64,000 nt of DNA from Palaemon carinicauda. Its lineage: Eukaryota > Arthropoda > Malacostraca > Decapoda > Palaemonidae. The stretch is taken from the NCBI RefSeq assembly GCF_036898095.1, contig NC_090726.1, positions 40,132,483-40,196,482 of the forward strand, in the 5' to 3' direction. A program made the translations under genes and the position numbers. Below are positions 56,199-64,000 of this stretch, piece by piece (the stretch's first letter is position 1; each line of letters opens with the position of its first letter). The notes under the pieces were generated by a model. That model ran no database searches. It was not told where the DNA came from and saw only the letters and a list, made by a program, of their open reading frames with translations.

Positions 56199-56390
56199 TC
56201 CACAAAGCCAGTCATTTTATACAATTGCCCTTTGGGGACTACAATTATTACTGTACTGTACAATGAAATTTTATCAGTGTGTTTAAATGCCTATCACAAA
56301 GCCAGTCATTTTATACAACTGCCCTTTGGGTACTACAGTTATTACTGTACAAGGAAATTATTAGATTTTATCAGGGTCTTTATGTCTGAA
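56199..56390. repeat. Imperfect ~95-bp tandem duplication in an intron
   Basis: CCACAAAGCCAGTCATTTTA / CAATTGCCCTTTGGGGACTA occurs at ~56200. A second copy starts at ~56294 (CACAAAGCCAGTCATTTTAT, CAACTGCCCTTTGGGTACTA). It is non-coding. Confidence 0.8.
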
Positions 56391-56889
56391 AGGCTTTGTT
56401 GTTTTTGTTAACTGCATTTTCATTTCTAGTAATGCCTATGTAATCAAGGCGTGGGCTAATATAACATACATACCATCTTCATATAATTTATGGAAAAGTG
56501 TTTTCAGGCAGGAAAGTTTTTGCAAAAAAAAAGTTACTACAGTTGGCATTCCCCAAATTTCTGAAAAGTAAGTTTAATGAAAAAAAATATTTGTTTATTG
56601 TCAGTAATAACTTATTCAAATGGCTTAAAACTCCCGTAAATCTGTGAGAATTGACTTTAATCTATCCACAAAATCATTCGAGATAAATGACATACAATCA
56701 TGAAATATTAGAAATGCACGTAATGAATGGAAGAATGATGATTTATTTATAGATACTTCAAATATTTTGGTTTTTAAATGCTGTAAACAAGAAATTTGTA
56801 CAACTTTTTCTCATTACAGTACTGTACTTTAATTATTATTTAATCTTATTCATATATGTTATAATGCAGTAATACAAAACTTGACTTAC

Positions 56890-56992
56890 CCTATTACGTG
56901 CTAACTGCGATATGTAGTACCAGTTATCATCTGATTCGCCAAGCCGGAACCGATATTTGCAAAAACGAGGAACATCTAATAGCACACATTTC
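56890..56992 (-). CDS. RAB3IP: Exon of Rabin8/RAB3IP-like Rab GEF
   Basis: On the minus strand the acceptor is GGTACAG and the donor AGG|GTAAGT. One base completes Lys from the previous exon, then KCVLLDVPRFCKYRFRLG and ESDDNWYYISQLARNR follow, ending in phase 0. The PKKC...C-x-H/Y-R-x-RLG...YYIS pattern matches the Rabin8/GRAB C-terminal domain. Two conserved Cys are present (KCV, RFCKY). Confidence 0.9.
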
Positions 56993-58903
56993 CTGTACCG
57001 AAATTAAGGCGTTTCATCAATATGTATAAAATAGATGCTTTAGCTAAAATTATTTTGAAATTTTGGTTTACTTCACATTGTTATCATAATCATTTCAAAT
57101 TGTATAACATGTTATCATTCTTCACATTATAAAAAAATCCTATAAAATTAACTATTTGTACACTGAAAAATGTGCATAATGTTGTCTACATTTGAAAATT
57201 ATTTCGCAAAATGTACCTAGAATAAGTATTAAATACTTCCAGGTAATGTTTTTTTTTTTTATTCACTGCACTAGTTTCCTACACTGACTTCCAACATATA
57301 CTATAAAAGGTACACAAGCAAAATATTTAAATACTAATTACAGTATCATTATGCAATTGCTTTAATGTATCATAGCACTTGTCACAAATGCAAACTGCAT
57401 GCAGAGGTCCAAAATAATTAGAAAGTACAGTGGTAATAGTAGTAGTAGTAGTAGTAATAATACAGTATGATCTGACCAGCTTAAAGGGTACAAGTATGGC
57501 AGGCTACAATGCACAGTAAATTTTAAGTAAGGGATGTACAGATAATGATCATTGAATTTATTTATCTTACAACGAAAAAACTTGTCATATCAGCTTAAAA
57601 AATTAAGTAATACAAAACGTAGGGTAAGGATCAATAATACATTCCATCAGTCATACAACATTCATGTCAGCGGGGGCAAGGGGAATGCAATGGTTAAGAA
57701 GCTAAAAATACAAGATAAAGCTTAATATTAACCTGGTTTCATCGGGATCAACTCTGAAAAAAGAGATCAGGGATCTCAATACAATTTTCTTGGTATGAAG
57801 GAAAATGGACTAAAATTAAAAACCACTAAATTACATTGCCAGCAATTGTTTCCTCAAAATTATTTTACTAAGTAATTTGTACTGATAACAGTACGTGGAT
57901 AATAAAATCTTAAACCCCTTGCATATGCCTGCATACACCATAATTTGATTGTGAAATTTTCAAAATAGATTATATGTTTAGAATAAATTGCTGTACACTG
58001 ATAAGTTTATTGGGACCAAGCTGAAGTACCTAAGTTTATTAGTATGCTATAAACTAAGAAATGCACATATTGTAGTATATGATTAAAGTACAGTGCTTTG
58101 ACATTTTTTAGTGTTTGTATGATGTCAATTCAGGGAAAATATTCCTTTACATTATTTTCAGAAAGTGACTAAACTGTTGAGTACTGGTTCCTATTTTTGT
58201 TAGTTTGTGAACTTATGGTGTTATTTGGACAATAAAAGGAGTTCCTATTTTCATTAGTTTCTAAACCACCGGTATATTGTTATTTGGACAAAGTCAAGGT
58301 CTAGAATATCTTTACTCTTACAAATAAAACTCCTTAAATAATAAATTACAGTTAACCAATTTCTTAATAGTCTTTTATTTGATCTGAGCCATGTATTGTA
58401 TACTATAGAGTATAAGTTTGCTCTGTGATAGTCCTTGGACATATTTAGAGATTAAAAAATATATATATAATCTTCAATAGTTACAGATCTGGATTCAACA
58501 TACATAAACTTCCATTTTTTACACTAAATCACTTTGTTAGATCTTTAAATAAATAATGAAATGACACCACACCAAGTAAGGTATATGATATGCAATATAA
58601 ATGCAATTAACTAATACACACTAAGCAATAGACTGCAGAAATAAATATCAGTTGTATGAGAAAGGAGCCATTAGAATACAGTACCTTGTTACCACAAAAT
58701 AACCATGCTATATCCTGTCCCATATGTAATAAATATGTGTCATTTGTTATATCAAATAATACTCTACTAAATCCCTCAAAATTGTTACGCAAATATTTTT
58801 CCCTATTTTCTCTCTTCATTTACATTCATTAACTTTGTCCAAAGTTAATTAGTATATTAGTGACCACAGGTAATTATGGGAAACAACCAAATTCTTCACT
58901 TAC
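56993..58903 (-). other. Intron of the Rabin8-like gene
   Basis: AT-rich sequence with a TAG/TAA trinucleotide run at ~57430-57460 and a near-duplicate GTTCCTATTTTTGTTAGTTT / GTTCCTATTTTCATTAGTTT pair at 58188 and 58241. No exon or mobile element is recognised. Confidence 0.6.
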
Positions 58904-59118
58904 TTGGGACAACTGCTCTTTTGTCGGGGATTTACTTCCTCGATAAAAACTGCATTATCCTCTATAGCCTTTTGAACCTTATGAGCTAATGTTGAGTTAG
59001 GAAAAGCAAGGCAGAGGTCTATATCTTCTTCATATATTCGTTGCATAAAAGGATCACTTCTGTCCAAAGTAGGGTTTTGCTTCCACATGATAAATTCTTT
59101 GTGAACAACGGGATCGAC
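58904..59118 (-). CDS. RAB3IP: Exon of Rabin8/RAB3IP-like Rab GEF
   Basis: On the minus strand the acceptor is GCCTACAG and the donor CCCAA|GTAAGTG. The reading VDPVVHKEFIMWKQNPTLDR, SDPFMQRIYEEDIDLCLAF and then ALAHKVQKAIEDNAVFIEEV-like residues (the sequence itself has STLAHKVQKAIEDNAVFIEE) ends NPRQKSSCPK. The core W-K/Q-x-N/E-P-T-L/M-D-R...P-F-x-x-x-I-Y-x-E-D-I...CL-x-F is the signature of Rabin8/GRAB. This is the strongest identification in the gene. Confidence 0.93.
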
Positions 59119-62100
59119 CTGTAGGCAGAAAAATAAGCAAAACTACTTTAGAGAAAATTAGTAATGCATTTACTATTATCTTGAAAATTAGTAAAATTAT
59201 TAGCAAACAAAACTTAATTTTAATTCAAGTGATTACTTCAAATAGCATGAAAAGTGTAACTAAACTACATTACAAAATATGGTTTTCAAAGAAGTACTTT
59301 ATGTTACTAAAAATTTCTCGCTGACATAAATACATAATCATTCATGTGGTATAGAAGTATCACAATACTGGACTTTTATCATTCTCCTGAATGCGAATGT
59401 CTCCAGACACCATAATTCAAGTATAAAACCATTGAGAATGTTGAAAACACGTAGCCAAACCCCCCTCCTACCCTACAAGCACTCTCACTTCTAAGATGTT
59501 AAAACCCCTTGCCATATTTTTCATGTCATCTATCTAATACTATCTTAGTCATTCTCTCTTTTTTACCATCACCTTTGAATTATTATCTCTGTTATACTAG
59601 AATTTCAATCATTCTTATGCCATATATATTATGCAAACAATCCCTATTTACAGCTTGAACTTTTCTTTTTATTTATATAAAACATCAATACTATTGAATC
59701 CTATATGACATACCTATTACTCAGATGTGCAATAGAGATAAACCGTAATGTTTTAGAAATTCTTTTCTATATTGGGATATAATTTTACTAAATATTACAT
59801 AATGTTTAATAACACCACAAATTACTTATAGAGCAATGCCATTTAACCCTACTTAGACGTTATTTTGAGGTCCCAACACAAGTTAGTACTTAAATAGCAA
59901 GGACATTTAACCCTACTTGGAAGTTATTTTGAAGTCCAGGTCCCTACACAAATTACTTATAGAGCAATGGCATTTAACCCTACTTAAAAGTTATTTTGAA
60001 GTCCAGGTCCCTACACAAATTAGTACTTATATAGCAAGGACATTTCACCCTACTTAGAAGTTATTTTAAAGTTCCAACACAAATTACTTATATACAATAC
60101 ATTTAATCCTACTTAGAAGTTATTTTGAGGTCCAAACACATTTACTTATAGGATCCTGTTTATTCAAATGGACAATTATATTCCATATTAATTTTAGTAA
60201 TTGCTAAAATAAAAGTAGCCCTTTCTTTATATCAAATTTCAAAGATAAATATTGTGCCTTTAATAAATATACTATTTCTATCAGCAAGAATTTTCTAATG
60301 ATTCTTTAATCAAATATTAGATTTTGACTGATAGTAATGTAGCAAGACTCTATAATATAATGTACTCATAATTTTCTACAGCCAAGTACACAGTACAAAA
60401 TGGTATCTAACAAAAACACAATATAAAAGGAAGGAAAAATATCCCAGATGAGATACATTCTAGAAATTAATACAAAATAACGCCCTTGAATAAGTCATCA
60501 AAACCGAAGTAGAAATGGAAATAACTTGACAAATGCTCACATGAGCATGGAAACTTGAACGGATGAAGGCCTTAGCCCTGATAGCAGCTTGGGAAGATCA
60601 GAGAACATGATGGAAAAGTGGTGGACTAAGTTTATCTTTAACACCTTAGAAAGTAATGACGACTTAAAACATCTGACAATGAAAAATGTTATGCGGACTG
60701 CAAATTAAATGTTTGGGGAACTACTTTACACGAAACTTAAAACAACCTTAAGAAATAGTCCTTGTAGTGAAGGAATTACTTAGGTTTCTTTGCAACCCTA
60801 GCTGTCCTTGCTATATATCCTACTTTACCTCCGTTCTACCTTATTGTCTTCCTTTTTGTTGTCTAAGCTCTTCTACCTTTTAAGTGCAACTGGCAGGTTT
60901 TCCCCTGGTTGCACTTGAGCAATGAATGGCCTTACAAGCCACAGTATATAGCCCAAAATCATTACCCAGTCCTAAATAATTTCCATCTAAATAAATATTT
61001 CAGTACTGTATGAAACTATCAAGAATATATACTTCATTATATAGCCACATACCCAGGGGAGATACTAAATGCTTTACAAGTACATGAAAGACAGTTCATA
61101 CACATTACAAAATTTTAGTATCGTGGTGGAAAAAGAATTAAAAGATAGGTTTCCCAATTTTAACCTCAACAGTTATAAAAGTTATAGTAAGCAATTCAAA
61201 ATCTATAGAAAATCTAATAATTTTATTATAGCATAAGCTATGATTAGTAATTCCCTTATTCCCTGAAATGATCATATTTTGTCCTTGATTCAACGGAAAA
61301 GTACTGTACCACTCCCTTATTTACAGATATAACAACAAGTCTCTGGAATTTACAGTGGTTAGTTTGTCCTCTTGTCTTCTAGGCTTACAATTAATTAATT
61401 CTATTTTTAGTGTTTTATGTTACAACAAAAACCTTAAGCATCCAAGCTTGTAACCGACCATCTAAATAATAAAACATACATCTGGAAATTAATTCTTTGG
61501 TTGTGTGTGTGTGTCAGATTGCCTTACCATTGTGTAAGACACGGGCTCTTGCCTTAGGCAGCCCGTAAGATATCTTTGGTTAACAAACGTACATCTGAAC
61601 AAAATACAGGATAATCCACATGAGAAATGTATCGAAACATACAAGTATCAATTAATTGTATAATCTCTTCCATTTCAGTATAGTTAGCTTTTCCACGGTA
61701 CAAAATGATGGTTACTTTTTAAATTTCACTTTTGCCGAAGTATTTTCTTTTCTAAATTAATAAGGCTACTTCAAACAGTGACCCTAGGCTCTTGTTTTCA
61801 TCAGGAATTATATGTTTTAACTTGCAAGTATAGTAGTTCTTGAGAATACTCAGTAATAGTAAGATTATAATTACCAGTGTATGTACGATTTATGCCTTTG
61901 GGGTTCAATACTAAATGCTATCAATATATCTAAAAACCTAAACCTCACTTCCTCTTATGATAACTTTCTACACATAGTTTATTATCATGATAATTGTTTT
62001 GAGAGAACTAAAGACTAGCATACTCAGAAAGATTCCTCCAGGCAATCTAAATGTTTTACAATACTTGTATTCTCTATGTTACTGACCTAAACACTAACGT

Positions 62101-62994
62101 CGTCAAACTTCCGAATACAAGTACTGTACAGTACTGTAGCTACTTATTGGTGGGATAGATTCCTTAGATTCCAGAATTGAGAAAAATCTGTATTTGTTAA
62201 ACTACAAATATATTTAGTGATGAGCGATATATACTGTATTGTAACTATTTTAAAATTCTTTTAAAATAGTAGATTTAAAGTGGTTAAAATTTAGCATTTT
62301 TCCCTCATTCTCGAAATCTAAAAAAATTATGGCAACTACCATGTAAAGTATATATTTTTGAAAATCTAGGCAATAACCATAAATCACTAAGACTACCATA
62401 AATGTACTTTTAGAAAATGAATGGTGCCTCTAAATTTCTGTTGTTTAGAGTTCAAGAATATCAAAAATTATAGTCCCCTCTGATATAATGGAGGGAATGG
62501 TATATTTAATAAGAAAGAATTATAATTCTTAAACTAGTTTCATAAATCATATATTACCATTTATGTAATTTATCTAATAACTTTTTACTAACACTAACAA
62601 CCAAGCTATGAAGCAATAAACCAATGTCTGATAACCAACCAAAAGACAAGGATGTCTCAAAGCAATGTCTGGTAACGAAAAAGAAGAAGACTAGGTTGTC
62701 TGAACTTTAACTTTCCCCTAAAAAAGAAAATATGAAGAATGAAGGTATAAATACCGACCCAACATAATACTTTGTGAAAAACCACTGACAATATACCAAA
62801 AATAACCGAGAATAATAATGTCGAGGCATTAAAACAGAACGGTAAAGATGGTGCACCACATTCCCTTCCCATGCGGTAGTTTGCTGCTGCTGACACCCGG
62901 CCACAAGCGTAAAAGGAAGGACAAAATAAACTCCAATGAAAACCTTATTCCAAGACGTAAATGGACAGCTGGCCATATTCCACCAGAGACTGAC
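59119..62994 (-). other. Intron of the Rabin8-like gene
   Basis: About 3.9 kb of AT-rich DNA. It contains a tandem array (59822-60158), repeat-like blocks at 60800-60960 (TTTAAGTGCAACTGGCAGG, TGAATGGCCTTACAAG) and ~61540-61580 (GACACGGGCTCTTGCC). I recall the latter two as decapod dispersed repeats (unchecked). No exon is needed between the flanking phase-0 exons. Confidence 0.6.
59822..60158. repeat. Tandem array of ~60-75-bp units with two alternating forms
   Basis: Five copies centre on TTTAACCCTACTTAGAAGTT followed by ATTTTGAGGTCC-like sequence. Units preceded by ACTTATAGAGCAATGGCATT alternate with units preceded by TAGTACTTATATAGCAAGGA. The last unit is most diverged. It lies in an intron and is non-coding. 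Confidence 0.85.
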
Positions 62995-63152
62995 CTCCCA
63001 ACACTCTGGGTCCAGGTGGAACTGGGAATTTGCTGCCGCGTCGTTTATTCGAGACTCTTTTAGGGGCGAGCTGGGAGGAGTGGTGTCCCGGCCATATTTC
63101 AGGTCGAAGTCTGAAGGTGATTTGCGGTGACCTCGCTGGAATATCTTTTTGC
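62995..63152 (-). CDS. RAB3IP: Exon of Rabin8/RAB3IP-like Rab GEF (linker)
   Basis: On the minus strand the acceptor is CATCCCCAG and the donor GAG|GTCAGT. Two bases complete Gly, then KKIFQRGHRKSPSDFDLKYG, RDTTPPSSPLKESRINDAAA and NSQFHLDPECWE follow, ending in phase 0. It corresponds to the Ser/Thr-Pro-rich linker after the GEF coiled coil; the KK-F-x-R/K-GH-x-R/K-x-S start is shared with vertebrate Rabin8 (from memory). The SP/TP sites suggest phosphorylation, which is inference. Confidence 0.85.
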
Positions 63153-63316
63153 CTGGGGATGTAGAGTTATAAAGAAAGGTTAGTAATGTCAATATAGCCA
63201 GCTACATTTCAATACTCCAATAGAAAATTGAGAGGAACATGCATGACTATTTAACATAATATTTGCAATGGTTTCTTGACCGTAAATACTGAACTAGTGG
63301 GGTTTATGTGGCATAA

Positions 63317-63556
63317 TAACAAAAACAAATGCCGCTGTTTCTAGCCCACTGCAGGACAAAGGGCTCAGACATTTCCTTATTCGTGTCTGGGGTTTGGTCT
63401 TTTCATCACCACGCTGGCTACTGCAGATTGGTGATGGTGGGTGACATTAGTCTCTTTGCTCACAGCAAACCAACTAAGTATAAGTGACCCTGTCTTGTAC
63501 AGCTTTGCTGATTATGGTGATACACAACCCCTTTCACCACGTTAGGTATACCCACC
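63317..63556. repeat. Dispersed repeat beside a Rabin8 exon
   Basis: The block contains CTAGCCCACTGCAGGACAAA, TCATCACCACGCTGGCTACT, GATTGGTGATGGTGGGTGAC and TTTCACCACGTTAGGTATAC. I recall this set as a widespread arthropod repeat; that was not checked. It ends about 25 bp before the donor of the adjacent exon. Confidence 0.5.
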
Positions 63557-63582
63557 TGGAACAAATGAATAACATATCATAC

Positions 63583-63778
63583 CTGACTCTGTAACACTCT
63601 TGGTTATGAGTTGTGGATGAAGATGGGGATTTGGCGCTGCGGGTGTGGAGGTGATGACCAAAGCTTTCAGTGCTGTGACTTCTGCTGATAGAACTTCCAC
63701 CTGCATCATGGCTTCCCTGAGGGATCTCTCGGCACTGGCAGCTCGTTGGTTGGCATTGTGGACCATGCTGTGTGCCTC
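63583..63778 (-). CDS. RAB3IP: Exon of Rabin8/RAB3IP-like Rab GEF (end of Sec2 coiled coil)
   Basis: On the minus strand the acceptor is TCTTTATAG and the donor TCAG|GTATGA. The reading EAHSMVHNANQRAASAERSL, REAMMQVEVLSAEVTALKAL is the C-terminal part of the Sec2/Rabin8 coiled coil, which binds Rab8 and catalyses GDP release (EEAHKMVREAN in vertebrates, from memory). It then passes into VITSTPAAPNPHLHPQ. One base remains for the next exon. The N-terminal part of the GEF domain would lie beyond 64000. Confidence 0.92.
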
Positions 63779-64000
63779 CTATAAAGAATAAATAAATAAG
63801 AGTTACAAAAGTGGTTATCACTTTACAGTGGAAAAAAAGTTACAATTGTGTATTTACATTCATTAACGATACTTCAATTTGGTCAAACAGTAATTTGTAG
63901 GGAAAAAACTGTGGCGATATATTCTATAAAAAATTATATAAAATCTAGATTTAAGACAAAAAAAAAGGTAGCACATTCTCAATGAAGATTGACTTCATAA

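Noticed and set aside
59822..60158. Regularly spaced repeats that might suggest a CRISPR-like array
   Set aside because: The units are imperfect, contiguous and alternate in form, there are no unique spacers, and the genome is eukaryotic.
1..64000. tRNA, rRNA or snRNA genes
   Set aside because: No convincing cloverleaf with A and B boxes or conserved RNA core was seen by eye; a covariance-model scan would be needed to exclude them.

Overview
This is eukaryotic DNA, almost certainly from an arthropod and most likely a decapod crustacean such as a shrimp, prawn or crab. There are no operons or ribosome-binding sites. The genes are short exons with GT/AG borders spread over long AT-rich introns, CT/GA microsatellites are abundant, and the window is crowded with DIRS-type tyrosine-recombinase retroelements, Tigger/pogo transposons, TTAA-flanked small elements and LINE debris. 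The decapod assignment also rests on my recollection of several dispersed repeats and was not checked by search.

Host genes. Two convergent genes are supported. A plus-strand gene has four exons (8801-8948, 10510-10692, 23417-23513, 37565-37783, phases all compatible, in-frame stop). Its C-terminus resembles the RNA polymerase II-associated protein Gdown1 (POLR2M/GRINL1A), but this is tentative. A minus-strand gene has six exons (63778 down to 47249) encoding about 268 residues of a Rabin8/RAB3IP-like Rab guanine-nucleotide exchange factor: the end of the Sec2 coiled-coil GEF domain, a linker and the conserved C-terminal domain up to the natural stop. The 5' part of each gene lies outside the window or was not recognised.

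Layout. 1-531: right end of a DIRS element. 1959-3899: a Tigger relic holding a ~0.9 kb foldback with CT-repeat arms. About 5.9-6.85 kb: a decayed DIRS RT. 7.0-8.34 kb: a 5'-truncated LINE on the minus strand. The second intron of the plus gene (10.7-23.4 kb) holds DIRS debris and one nearly intact DIRS element (14646-21131) with perfect 156-bp inverted terminal repeats, an internal complementary region, and gag, RT/RNase H/methyltransferase and tyrosine recombinase frames. The third intron (23.5-37.6 kb) holds a second, decayed DIRS element (about 25952-36963), interrupted by an apparently intact 3.9-kb Tigger transposon (28597-32508) with a 622-aa transposase. Between the two genes are a 1.48-kb TTAA-flanked element and a decayed gag region. 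The last intron of the Rabin8-like gene (47.3-55.8 kb) holds the left end and gag of a third DIRS element, a gypsy integrase fragment, a degenerate tandem repeat and a decayed jockey-like LINE.

Working together. The two host genes have no evident functional link. The mobile elements are nested: Tigger in DIRS, DIRS in DIRS debris, and a TTAA element in a DIRS end. The most noteworthy structure is the young DIRS element, whose gag and recombinase share one reading frame separated by a single UGA, with the RT read from an overlapping second frame.
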